This document shows, piece after piece, positions 7,527 through 15,723 of a stretch of DNA of 64,000 nt; position 1 is the stretch's first letter, and each line of letters begins with the position of its first letter. The translations under genes were made by a program, and so were the position numbers. The stretch lies in contig JAFTIQ010000031.1 of the NCBI GenBank assembly GCA_017456805.1, positions 1 through 64,000 on the forward strand. Reading direction: 5' to 3'. The stretch comes from Lentisphaeria bacterium (GTDB taxonomy: Bacteria > Verrucomicrobiota > Lentisphaeria > Victivallales > UBA1829). The notes under the pieces were generated by a model. It saw nothing but the letters and a program-made list of their open reading frames with translations. It searched no databases and had not been told where the DNA came from.

Positions 7527-9827
7527 ATGCTGAAGATTTTTATTCCGAAAAATGAAGGCATTTTCAAGATTGCGGCGGATGAATTTTCTGCAATTTGGAG
7601 AACCATTACCGGAAAAAAACTTTCCATCACAACCAAAGATGATGGAAAAAGCGATTTTGTCGTGCTTGGCTCCGATGCGGTTAACGGTTTTACTCATGCC
7701 AAAATCATTGAAAAAGTGATTCCGCAGTTTGAAATCCGGCGCGATACGGATGATTATCAGCTTCTTTCTGCAGAACAGAATGGACGGAAGTATTTGTTCC
7801 TTGCGGGTGGGCGTCCCCGTGCGCTGCTCTATGGAGTTTATCACTTTTTTGAATATGCGGCGGGCTGCAGTTATTTCTGGGATGGTGATGTGATCCCGGA
7901 AATGAAGGATCTTGATATTGAGTGTATTGATATTTTGGAATCACCGCGATTTGAATATCGGGGATTGCGTTATTTTGCGCACCGTTCCTTGAACCGTTTT
8001 CAGGCGGAACAGTGGGATTTTGAAGAGTGGCAGCATGAGATCAAATGGATGTTGAAAAAACGGCTGAATGTCTTCATGCTGCGGATCGGGCTGGATGATC
8101 TTTTCCAGAAAGCATTTCCTGAAGTTGTGAAATATCCTGATGGAGAAGTCCCGGAATCTGTTCCCCGTTCATACGATGACAGAAATCTTTTCTGGTCCCT
8201 GAAATATCGTGGAGAGTTGCGGAAAAAGATTTTAGCTTATGCCCGGGAACGGGATCTTCTTCATCCGGAGGATCTTGGGACGATGACACATTGGTACAGC
8301 CGTACACCCTATGATTTTCTCAAGAAGTTCAAACCGGAATTTATGCCGCAGGCGACTGCCGGTTATAACGAAGAAACCGGACTTGTCTGGGATATTCGCA
8401 AAGATGAAAATCTGGAAAGATATTACAAATTGACACAGACTCATATCAAAGAATATGGATCTCCTGCGATTTTCCACACCATTGGTTTGGCAGAACGGAT
8501 GTGTTACAAGGATCACGAATCTAATCATCAGATGAAACTTTATACTTACCGCCGGATCATCAGCAAATTGCGGGAAGAGTATCCCCATGCGCCATTGTTG
8601 GTCGGTTCCTGGGATTTTGGTGCATACTGGAGTGTGGACGAAGTAAAATCACTTGTCAGTGAGTTGAATCCTGAAAACACATTGATCTTTGATTACACAT
8701 CTGACACCACCGATGAAGTCAATAACTTCATGAATTGGGGTATTGTTGGAAAGTTTCCCTGGATTTACGGGATTTTCCACGCTTATGAGCCTGCATCTGA
8801 ATTGCGGGGAAATTATACTCAGATTGAACAGCGTTTCCCTGTGGCAGCGGAAGACCCGATGTGCAAAGGAGTGGTTTATTGGCCGGAGTGCTCTCATACC
8901 GATACCCTGATGCTGGATTTCATGCCGTCTATCGCCTGGGATCCCACTGGATATAAGATCGATGAATTCCTGCCGAAATTCTGTGACAGACGTTATCTCA
9001 ATCACACTGATGATATGTATGAAGTCTGGCAGAAGGCAATGCCGCTGATCCGTAAGATCGCATGGAACGGATTCCGTGATACTCAAGCATATTTAGCATC
9101 ATTCTGCGATATGGTGTTCAAACTGCTGAATAAAACATTAAGTACCATAAATCTCTATAACCTCCATCAGTATCAGAGACTTCAGTCGTTGTTCCAGGAA
9201 GAAGTGAAGGCGGTTCCGGAAATTTTCCGTATGCTGGAAAAACTTACGGGAAAAATCAGTGATGAGTTTATGCGTCGTGACATTGTAGACCTGGGCAGAA
9301 CCATGATTTCCAGATTGCAGTCTTATGTACTTGCCACGTTATATTTGGAAATGGAAGATTGGCGGAATGGTTTGTGTGAAGCTGCAAAAGTAAAAGAAAC
9401 TCTGAAAAATCTCCGTCTGACCATGGAGTTGGAGACTGCTTTGCTGGATTCTCACGAGGATTTCTCACTGAACGATTCTCTTGCATTGATTCAGCAGAAA
9501 CAGAAAACCTATCCGGATTTTGAAAAGACCTTGAAGGGAAATGCGGAAAATGGCTATTGCCGTACTTATGCCAGCGAATTGTTCCATGGAGTATATTTGC
9601 CGGAACTCAAGGTTTTCGAAAAATGGATCAATGAAAAGCTTAAAAAGGATGATCGTTCTCCCTGGACCCGCCCGGATGAAATGTTTGATTCTGAACAGGC
9701 AAAGATCCGGGACGCTTTCTATGAAACGCCTCTGAAAACCTTTGCGCCTGATCATAAAAAAGCATTCAAAGCGTTGCCGCAAACATTCAGAAAACTTGCG
9801 GCAGAAGCAGAAAAAATCGTAAAATAA
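7527..9827 (+). CDS. GH89-like (alpha-N-acetylglucosaminidase-type) or alpha-glucuronidase-like enzyme
   Basis: 766 residues, with GGAGG five bases before ATG. An N-terminal alpha/beta domain (1-130, ending in ALLYGVYHFFEYAAGCSYFWDGD) resembles the small domain preceding the barrel in GH20/GH67/GH89/GH115 enzymes. The following ESPRFEYRGLRYFAHRSLN...WQHEIKWMLKKRLNVFMLRIG is a barrel entry like GH89 (start of the NAGLU barrel). A helical C-terminal domain follows, as in GH89. Candidate catalytic acids are in GLAERM and WPECSHTD, but I cannot prove them. There is no signal peptide, so it is predicted cytoplasmic. The pairing with a GH20-like enzyme favours N-acetylhexosamine chemistry. Confidence 0.55.
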   Translation: MLKIFIPKNEGIFKIAADEFSAIWRTITGKKLSITTKDDGKSDFVVLGSDAVNGFTHAKIIEKVIPQFEIRRDTDDYQLLSAEQNGRKYLFLAGGRPRALLYGVYHFFEYAAGCSYFWDGDVIPEMKDLDIECIDILESPRFEYRGLRYFAHRSLNRFQAEQWDFEEWQHEIKWMLKKRLNVFMLRIGLDDLFQKAFPEVVKYPDGEVPESVPRSYDDRNLFWSLKYRGELRKKILAYARERDLLHPEDLGTMTHWYSRTPYDFLKKFKPEFMPQATAGYNEETGLVWDIRKDENLERYYKLTQTHIKEYGSPAIFHTIGLAERMCYKDHESNHQMKLYTYRRIISKLREEYPHAPLLVGSWDFGAYWSVDEVKSLVSELNPENTLIFDYTSDTTDEVNNFMNWGIVGKFPWIYGIFHAYEPASELRGNYTQIEQRFPVAAEDPMCKGVVYWPECSHTDTLMLDFMPSIAWDPTGYKIDEFLPKFCDRRYLNHTDDMYEVWQKAMPLIRKIAWNGFRDTQAYLASFCDMVFKLLNKTLSTINLYNLHQYQRLQSLFQEEVKAVPEIFRMLEKLTGKISDEFMRRDIVDLGRTMISRLQSYVLATLYLEMEDWRNGLCEAAKVKETLKNLRLTMELETALLDSHEDFSLNDSLALIQQKQKTYPDFEKTLKGNAENGYCRTYASELFHGVYLPELKVFEKWINEKLKKDDRSPWTRPDEMFDSEQAKIRDAFYETPLKTFAPDHKKAFKALPQTFRKLAAEAEKIVK

Positions 9828-9840
9828 AGGAAGATTTGTT

Positions 9841-10599
9841 ATGTCAGAACTCAATGATTTCGGCTATATAGCAAAGGCATTTGCCAACATTCAGGAAGTC
9901 GTGGAAAAACAGGGCTGCAACATTAAAAAAGCCGCTTCCATGATGGCAGATGCCATTCAGAACGATAAACTCATCAATATTTATGCAGGAGGCGGACATA
10001 CCACTCTTGCGATGGGGGAAATGTTCTTCCGGGCAGGGGGGCTTGCCAATATCAACCCCATTATGGAAACCGCTCTTTCCGTGTTCAATCAGGCTTTGAA
10101 ATACCTGGAATTGGAACGGACAGTCAACTTCGGCAGTTCCATTGTGAAATATTATGATCTTCAGAAGGATGATCTGCTGATCATTTTCCACAATATCGGG
10201 ATCAATCCTGCAACGATCGATGCTGCGATGGAAGCAAAAAAACGGGGCTGTAAAATCATTGCCGTCGCCAGCTCTTACTGGCAGAACGAAATGCCCGCAG
10301 ATCACTTCATCCGCCATCCTTCCGGAAAGAACCTCTTCGACTTCGCAGATGTCTGCATCGATGACTATAATCCCGTCGGCGATGCTATTGTGAATGTCCC
10401 GGGATTGGATACCCCCATTGCACCGGTTTCCAACGTGGTGGACTTCACCATTGCACATCTTCTGGAAATCGAAACAGTGCGCCAGTGCATTGAGCGGGGA
10501 ATTACTCCGCCGGTCTGGAACAGTGCCAATACCCCGGGCGGCGATGAAAAGAATTCCGCCTATCTGAAGAAATATAAACCTTTGATCAAGAGCTTGTAA
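9841..10599 (+). CDS. SIS-domain sugar-phosphate binding protein (UPF0309 type)
   Basis: 252 residues forming one SIS (sugar isomerase) domain: INIYAGGGHTTLAMGEMFFRAGGL near 45-68 is the phosphosugar-binding region, DDLLIIFHNIGINPATIDAAMEAKKRGCKIIAVASS near 116-151 is the second half of the fold with the usual serine replaced by N/G, and the length fits UPF0309-type proteins. These are linked to catabolism of N-acetylated sugars, as isomerases/epimerases of phosphosugars. Ribosome site AAAGGAAG. It lies 13 bases after the GH89-like gene, so it probably handles its product after phosphorylation. Exact substrate unknown. Confidence 0.85.
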   Translation: MSELNDFGYIAKAFANIQEVVEKQGCNIKKAASMMADAIQNDKLINIYAGGGHTTLAMGEMFFRAGGLANINPIMETALSVFNQALKYLELERTVNFGSSIVKYYDLQKDDLLIIFHNIGINPATIDAAMEAKKRGCKIIAVASSYWQNEMPADHFIRHPSGKNLFDFADVCIDDYNPVGDAIVNVPGLDTPIAPVSNVVDFTIAHLLEIETVRQCIERGITPPVWNSANTPGGDEKNSAYLKKYKPLIKSL

Positions 10600-10608
10600 C
10601 GTCGTTTT

Positions 10609-11460
10609 ATGAAACAATCAGTCACAAGATATCCTCTCTCCCGGTTTGATGGTCTTGTTCCGCTGCTGATGCGGTGTTTTCCGGATTTCTGGGAACCGCG
10701 ACTTCAGCGGAACTTGAGATCGTTCCCTTATGATCTCCGGCTTTTTACAGCGGAAATTGAGGGGCGTCTGACCGGCTGTATCGGACTGCATGGTTATCCG
10801 TTCCTGCTGGGAAATTCAGAGATCCAGTGCTATGGAGTCAGCGATGTGGCGATTGATCCGGATTTTCGCGGAAAAGGGTATTCTATTGAATTACAGCAGT
10901 TTGTGATTGCGTATTGCCGGAAACGGACCGATAGCGGATTTCTTCCGCTTTATACAGATAAACCGGGTGTTTACCAACGCTTGGGCTGGCGCGTTTATGA
11001 ATCTGACCGAACCGCTGAGATCCGGATTGAGGATTTTCCGAAACGGAACACATTCCATCTGAATTACCGGAAACTCCGGCTGAGCTTTCTGCGGGGAAAA
11101 GGTGCAGCTCTCAATGAGGAAGAGCGGGTCGCCGGAAAGATTATGAAACTCTATCGGCAGGGCAGGACTTTTCCGGGCAAGTGCCTCCGTTCCGGGAAAA
11201 CCTGGTGGGAACTGTTTGCTGATCCGGAATATGAATGGCTTCTGGAGGATGATGCTTATTTCCTCTATCGCGGCGATGTGCTTTTCGAAGCATATTCCAC
11301 GAACCCGGAACATCCGGTCAATGCGTTTACACCCCGGCACGGCGGACACGACGATAACAAAGTCATGATCAATTTTGTAAAGAACAATCAAATAAAAGAT
11401 GATATCTCTGCGGCGGTCAATGACGGAACATTGGTCTTTCCTGCGGCAGATGTCTTCTGA
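10609..11460 (+). CDS. GNAT-family N-acetyltransferase
   Basis: 283 residues. The acetyl-CoA binding signature is DVAIDPDFRGKGYSIELQQF near 82-101, followed by LYTDKPGVYQRLGWRVYE, the usual end of a GNAT core. The C-terminal 130 residues are extra, as in Eis-like two-part GNATs (the last ~60 residues hold EWLLEDDAYFLYRGD). Its ribosome site is weak, so it may depend on coupling from the gene nine bases upstream. Being inside an amino-sugar operon, acetylation of a sugar amine is a reasonable guess, but protein or small-molecule targets are equally possible. Confidence 0.75.
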   Translation: MKQSVTRYPLSRFDGLVPLLMRCFPDFWEPRLQRNLRSFPYDLRLFTAEIEGRLTGCIGLHGYPFLLGNSEIQCYGVSDVAIDPDFRGKGYSIELQQFVIAYCRKRTDSGFLPLYTDKPGVYQRLGWRVYESDRTAEIRIEDFPKRNTFHLNYRKLRLSFLRGKGAALNEEERVAGKIMKLYRQGRTFPGKCLRSGKTWWELFADPEYEWLLEDDAYFLYRGDVLFEAYSTNPEHPVNAFTPRHGGHDDNKVMINFVKNNQIKDDISAAVNDGTLVFPAADVF

Positions 11461-11479
11461 AACAAAAGGATAACAACAA

Positions 11480-12217
11480 ATGAAAATCAAAGAAATGAAT
11501 GGTGCGCTTCTGCAGCTTTGCGAAAAGTATGCAGTTGCAGCTTCCGGTTCTCTGGCTTGCGTACCTGAAGGTACCATCGGAGCCTCTTCTGAACTGAAAA
11601 TGAATGACGGTTCCACGGTCAAACTTCTTCCCTGGCGGAAGGAACGCCGGTTTACGGAACTGAAAAATCTGGTGGACAACAAGACGTTGGAAGATGTTTC
11701 CACGCTTCGTTTTGCATGGCTGGCGAATGGAAAAAATCTGAAAGATCTTCTTTACCGGGAACTGGATCTTTGTGCCTATCTCGGGGAATCTGAAATCAAA
11801 TCCATCTTTGCAGTTCTCAGCGGGAATACAGCCAATCTGATCGTGAAACTTCAGGATGATAAGAGCTGTTCCGTGGAATGTTCTGCGGCATTGCCTGCTG
11901 GAACGGATGAAATGGATCGTCATGAGATCATTGCCCGCCGCGGAGTTGCCTGTGACCGGGTGGTGGATACTCAGGTTCCTCAGTCTTCCATTTATCATTA
12001 TTCTGCCAACGGCGAAAAACGCTATACGGATATCGATACCGAACTGTTCGGGTTTGATACGGAAGAAATTCTGTTGATCCGGGCTGCCTTTGCAGTTCTT
12101 TCCGATCCTTCTCTTGCCGCTGTCTGGAACAAGGCGGATGCCCGGGTGAGACAGCAGGTGGAAGATGCACTGAAAACAGAACAGAACGGGGCACCCGTCA
12201 TTTATACGGAGGAATGA
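11480..12217 (+). CDS. Unknown protein paired with a Gfo/Idh/MocA oxidoreductase
   Basis: 245 residues with no recognised domain and no signal peptide or membrane segment. The N-terminal part is alpha/beta (MNGALLQLCEKYAVAASGSLACVPEG). The C-terminal part (about 145-245) contains QVPQSSIYHYSANGEKRYTDIDTELFGF, a pattern that recalls the tail of some sugar-dehydrogenase-like proteins. The stop is only four bases before the next start, so it is tightly coupled to the oxidoreductase. I infer an accessory subunit or an enzyme for the same sugar, with low certainty. Confidence 0.6.
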   Translation: MKIKEMNGALLQLCEKYAVAASGSLACVPEGTIGASSELKMNDGSTVKLLPWRKERRFTELKNLVDNKTLEDVSTLRFAWLANGKNLKDLLYRELDLCAYLGESEIKSIFAVLSGNTANLIVKLQDDKSCSVECSAALPAGTDEMDRHEIIARRGVACDRVVDTQVPQSSIYHYSANGEKRYTDIDTELFGFDTEEILLIRAAFAVLSDPSLAAVWNKADARVRQQVEDALKTEQNGAPVIYTEE

Positions 12218-12221
12218 ATTT

Positions 12222-13298
12222 ATGAAACCAGTAAAAATTGCAATGATGGCTCTGACCCATGGTCATACCCGGAAATATTATCAGACTCTGCGGGAAAATT
12301 CCAAGCTGGATTGGGTTGCCTCCTGTGCGGCGGATCAGCGGGCTAAAGATGTTTATGACTTGTATGATAATGGAGTTCCCTGTTATCTTTCCGCAGAAGA
12401 AATGTTTGAAAAACATCCCGATATCGAGGCTGTTGTGATTGCATCCGCCAACGATCAGCATTTGAAGGAAATGAAACTTTGCGCCGAACGCGGAGTACAT
12501 ATTCTTTCTATGAAGATCCCCACTTTTGATCCGGCGGAATATGATGAAATGATCGAACTGGTGGAGAAAAATGACGTGATCTGTCAGGTGGAACTGGAAA
12601 TGCACTACAATCCGGTTGTAAAGCGTTTGCAGAAAATCATTGCGGATGGGGAACTCGGAAAGATCCTGGCTGTTCAGGCGACAAATATCACATTGTCTCC
12701 GGTGTGGGCATTCCCGTGGCAGGGCGTCCCGGAAGCCAGCTATGGCAAACGCGTTTCTCTCCGTGACGGCGATCCCAGATTCCGCGGCGGCGCGCTTTGC
12801 GACCATCCTCATATTTTTGACTTGATCCGCTGGCTCACCGGTTCCGATTTCGATTATGTCTACTCAGAAGTTGCTCCCAACCTCCGGAAAGATCTGGAAG
12901 TGGAAGATATGATCCTGGTCAACGGAAAAATGAAGGATGGAACAAGTTTCCTGTTTGACCCCTCATGGTCCCGGATGGAAGAACGTCTGCCCGTTCCCGG
13001 TCCCGGATGGGAAGTTTTCCCCAAACGGATGGAAGTGAACCTGACCATCACCGGAGAAAAAGGAACTGTTGTCTGCGACTGTTTCGGACCAAACGTTTAT
13101 CACAATGGCGCACCCAATGACCGTTTCACCGTTCAGTATACCTACTTCGACGAATGGATCGGTTTGATCGATGAGTTTGTGGCATGTATCCGGGAACACA
13201 AACAGCCCAAGATCAATCTGCGCTGGCACCGTCAGACGATCGACTGCATGAATGCCTGTTACAAGAGCGTGGAATCCAAACTCCCCGCAAAAGTCTGA
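12222..13298 (+). CDS. Gfo/Idh/MocA-family oxidoreductase
   Basis: 358 residues. An N-terminal Rossmann-type domain binds NAD(P): IAMMALTHGHTRKYYQTL occupies the place of the G-x-G-x-x-G loop, and residues around 92-97 (SMKIPT) sit where the family has EKP, so the catalytic lysine is kept but its neighbours are altered. GGALCDHPHIFDLIRWLTG near 189-207 is the conserved C-terminal active-site block with the His pair. It is cytoplasmic and probably oxidises or epimerises a sugar released by the operon's hydrolases. The atypical cofactor loop means activity with NAD is not certain. Confidence 0.85.
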   Translation: MKPVKIAMMALTHGHTRKYYQTLRENSKLDWVASCAADQRAKDVYDLYDNGVPCYLSAEEMFEKHPDIEAVVIASANDQHLKEMKLCAERGVHILSMKIPTFDPAEYDEMIELVEKNDVICQVELEMHYNPVVKRLQKIIADGELGKILAVQATNITLSPVWAFPWQGVPEASYGKRVSLRDGDPRFRGGALCDHPHIFDLIRWLTGSDFDYVYSEVAPNLRKDLEVEDMILVNGKMKDGTSFLFDPSWSRMEERLPVPGPGWEVFPKRMEVNLTITGEKGTVVCDCFGPNVYHNGAPNDRFTVQYTYFDEWIGLIDEFVACIREHKQPKINLRWHRQTIDCMNACYKSVESKLPAKV

Positions 13299-13328
13299 AC
13301 ATGAATTCTGTAAGAAAAAGGATAAGCC

Positions 13329-14825
13329 ATGAATTCCAACGAAATAGAAATTTTGACAAGACGTCTGATCCCCCGGCCGAGATCCATCCGTTTTTCTGAC
13401 GGGGAAGTGTATGTTTTGAAACAAAAGTCACCAATCACGATAGAGGTTGCCGACAAAACAGGGATCCGTCAGAAGGCTCTTGACGTGTGCAAACTCTATT
13501 GGAATATCAAACCGGTTCTCACGCTGAGTGAAAGCGCAGCGGCAGAAAAATGCGGACCGGAGGCTTATCAACTGAGTATTACAGAAAAACAGTTGAAAAT
13601 CACTGCAAGAGATTGGCGGGGAGCAGCGAACGCATTCAAAACTCTCCGTCAGCTTGCAGAAGCGGTCAGGGGAACAGAACAGACCGAAGGTTATCTTCTC
13701 GCCCCCTGTAAGATCAGCGATAAACCCGCTTTGCAGTTCCGGGGGATCCATATTTGCATTTTCCCGGAAACGCCCTTGTGGGATGTTGAAAAACAGATCC
13801 GGCTGGCGGCTTATTATAAATATAACCATGCAGTGATCGAATGTTGGGGGTGCTTCCCCTTTGCATCGCATCCGGAGATCTGCTGGGGCGATCGGAAATT
13901 GGATAAGACAGAGTTGAAGCGTCTGGTAAAACTCGGGAAAGAGCTTGGAATCACCTTGATTCCCCAATTCAACGTGCTGGGGCATGCTTCCGGAGCCCGC
14001 GGTGTTGCAGCGAAACATTCTGTTCTGGATTACAATCCGGCATTGCAGCCCTTGTTTGAACCGGAAGGCTGGACTTGGTGTCTGACAAACCCGCATACCC
14101 GCCGAATCCTCGGGGATCTGGTGACGGAGCTTCATGACTTCTTTGACAATCCTCCATTTTTCCATATCGGCTGCGATGAAGCACATGATGCCGGAAGCTG
14201 TTATGAATGCCGGAAATATGCTTTGAAAGATCTGATCCGTGACCACATCCTCTTTTTTTACGATATTTTCAAAAAGCGGAATGCGCGACTCATCATGTGG
14301 CATGATATGCTGTTGGAAATGACGGATGAACGCTGGAAAGGGTATATTGCCTGTGCCATGCAGAATCAGAATCTGGCAACACTCTATCAGGAGCTCCCGA
14401 AAGATATTGTCATTGCTGACTGGCAATACTTCTATAAGCAGAACGCAAGTGATCCGGAGCCGGAATGGCCGACTTCCAAGTTCTTCAAGAAAGAAAAATT
14501 CAACGTTCTGACATGTCCATGGAAAAATACGCAGGGAATTGAAAGCCTTGGAAAAATGGCGGAAAAAGAAAAACTTTTCGGGATGCTGGAAACCACCTGG
14601 CATATTTCCCATACCAGAGATTTTTTGAACACTTATCTCTGTTCCGCCTATGCTTCCTGGAGTCCGGAAGTCTCGCAAAAAGAATATTACAATGCAGGGA
14701 TCTTTCTTGTATTCGCATCCCACATCCGTCAAATCATTTGGGATATGGGGATCAAGGAATACGAAAAAACCGGTTCTGTTCAGAATCAGGTCAATCCCGG
14801 ACATTATCCCCATGCGGACTGGTGA
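13329..14825 (+). CDS. GH20-like beta-N-acetylhexosaminidase
   Basis: 498 residues. Residues 1-130 match the small alpha/beta domain that precedes the barrel in GH20 enzymes (ITARDWRGAANAFKTLRQL). From 137 (FRGIHIC) a TIM barrel begins. FHIGCDEAHDAG at 278-289 holds the D-E pair (D283, E284) that GH20 enzymes use for substrate-assisted hydrolysis of beta-linked GlcNAc or GalNAc. IPQFNVLGHASG near 211-222 matches the conserved ...GH... loop. There is no signal peptide, unlike most secreted hexosaminidases, so it should act in the cytoplasm on imported oligosaccharides. Last gene of the operon, followed by a terminator. Confidence 0.85.
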   Translation: MNSNEIEILTRRLIPRPRSIRFSDGEVYVLKQKSPITIEVADKTGIRQKALDVCKLYWNIKPVLTLSESAAAEKCGPEAYQLSITEKQLKITARDWRGAANAFKTLRQLAEAVRGTEQTEGYLLAPCKISDKPALQFRGIHICIFPETPLWDVEKQIRLAAYYKYNHAVIECWGCFPFASHPEICWGDRKLDKTELKRLVKLGKELGITLIPQFNVLGHASGARGVAAKHSVLDYNPALQPLFEPEGWTWCLTNPHTRRILGDLVTELHDFFDNPPFFHIGCDEAHDAGSCYECRKYALKDLIRDHILFFYDIFKKRNARLIMWHDMLLEMTDERWKGYIACAMQNQNLATLYQELPKDIVIADWQYFYKQNASDPEPEWPTSKFFKKEKFNVLTCPWKNTQGIESLGKMAEKEKLFGMLETTWHISHTRDFLNTYLCSAYASWSPEVSQKEYYNAGIFLVFASHIRQIIWDMGIKEYEKTGSVQNQVNPGHYPHADW

Positions 14826-14864
14826 AAACCGGTTTCTCCGATGATTTTGAGATGGAAAAGGCAT

Positions 14865-14897
14865 AAAAAAAGCGACTGCTCCGGCAGCCGCTTTTTT
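14865..14897. terminator. Bidirectional intrinsic terminator
   Basis: A-run, stem AGCG-a-CTGC / GCAG-c-CGCT with loop TCCG, and T-run. It ends the glycan operon on the plus strand and the converging YbjN-like gene on the minus strand. Confidence 0.88.
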
Positions 14898-14913
14898 ACT
14901 GTATGGAAAAAGA

Positions 14914-15363
14914 TCAATCCACAACTTGTTTTTTCCATTCTCCGAAAGCATATTTGCAGGTTGCAAGGAACTTTTTCAATCTGGCTTCGGTGATTCCGCC
15001 GGTGAAAGAAAGATCCATTTCCAGTTTTACATCGCCCGCTTTTTTCATATAGGTGCGGACATAACGGTATTTTTTATTGAATTCATTGCATCTGTGAACC
15101 GTTGCATTATCGGAATCGAAACCGATATAGAACTGAAGCGCTTCGTTGTCATCATCGAAGAAGATGAATGCTTTATAGCCGTCGATCTTCCACTGAATTG
15201 CGCCTTCATTGGTGATGGAAACGGAATAACCGGCATCTCTCATGATTCTGATGACAGAGGAGACGTTGAAGGTGTCATGGACCGTATCCTTCCAGGTTCC
15301 TGCCATGAGAGAGGAGATGGAAACGGTGAAGAGCATCAAGAAAGCGAGTACGAATTTTTTCAT
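14914..15363 (-). CDS. Exported YbjN-like protein
   Basis: 149 residues with a signal peptide (MKKFVLAFLMLFTVSISSLMAG). The rest matches the YbjN fold, a type III-chaperone-like domain: it has an IMRDAGYSVSITNEGAIQWKIDG opening, a three-strand centre (AFIFFDDDNEALQFYIGF), then CNEFNKKYRYVRTY and GITEARLKKFLATC. AAAGGAATC supplies the ribosome site. The role of exported YbjN proteins is not known. It ends 17 bases from the shared terminator. Confidence 0.75.
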   Translation of the reverse strand: MKKFVLAFLMLFTVSISSLMAGTWKDTVHDTFNVSSVIRIMRDAGYSVSITNEGAIQWKIDGYKAFIFFDDDNEALQFYIGFDSDNATVHRCNEFNKKYRYVRTYMKKAGDVKLEMDLSFTGGITEARLKKFLATCKYAFGEWKKQVVD

Positions 15364-15645
15364 TTTTTAAGATTCCTTTGTTGAGTTTGTGTGTGTTTGC
15401 AATTTGACAGAATGGAAAAATCTGTCCGTTTCATGTCCATTTTTTTTTCTTGAAAAAACTCCTCCGTTTTTTTATGGTTGTTTTGTATAATGATAGAAAA
15501 GATTCTTTTACAATCTATCATTTATTTCAGAAAAATCAACTGGTTTTCAAGAAAGATCTGCAACTTTCCGGAAGAATTTTTATTTCTGAAAGATGCCAGC
15601 CCTTTTATTCCCGGAAATGCTGATAACGGAACGTCTGTTTCCGGC
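15364..15645. other. Intergenic stretch between divergent genes
   Basis: Spacer between the YbjN-like gene (minus) and the MATE gene (plus). A long plus-strand reading frame covers 15478-15723 in phase with the MATE gene, but its product is unlike any MATE N-terminus and a good promoter lies inside it (15646), so I treat it as non-coding. No RNA gene or repeat seen. Confidence 0.6.
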
Positions 15646-15674
15646 TTGAAAAAGAGTTGTTTCCCGTGTATATT
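15646..15674 (+). promoter_or_regulatory. Predicted promoter for the MATE exporter
   Basis: TTGAAA, 17-base spacer, TATATT, 49 bases before ATG 15724. Its position supports the internal start codon. Confidence 0.75.
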
Positions 15675-15723
15675 ATACGGATCTGAAGAGAAGATATTTC
15701 ACAATGAAATGAAGGAAGTTTTT

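Noticed and set aside
13428..14966. A 512-codon minus-strand frame opposite the GH20-like gene
   Set aside because: It is a shadow of the GH20-like gene with no recognisable domain and crosses a terminator.
15478..15723. Long N-terminal extension of the MATE protein
   Set aside because: A good promoter lies inside this region (15646-15674) and the internal ATG 15724 has a proper ribosome site and family-like start.
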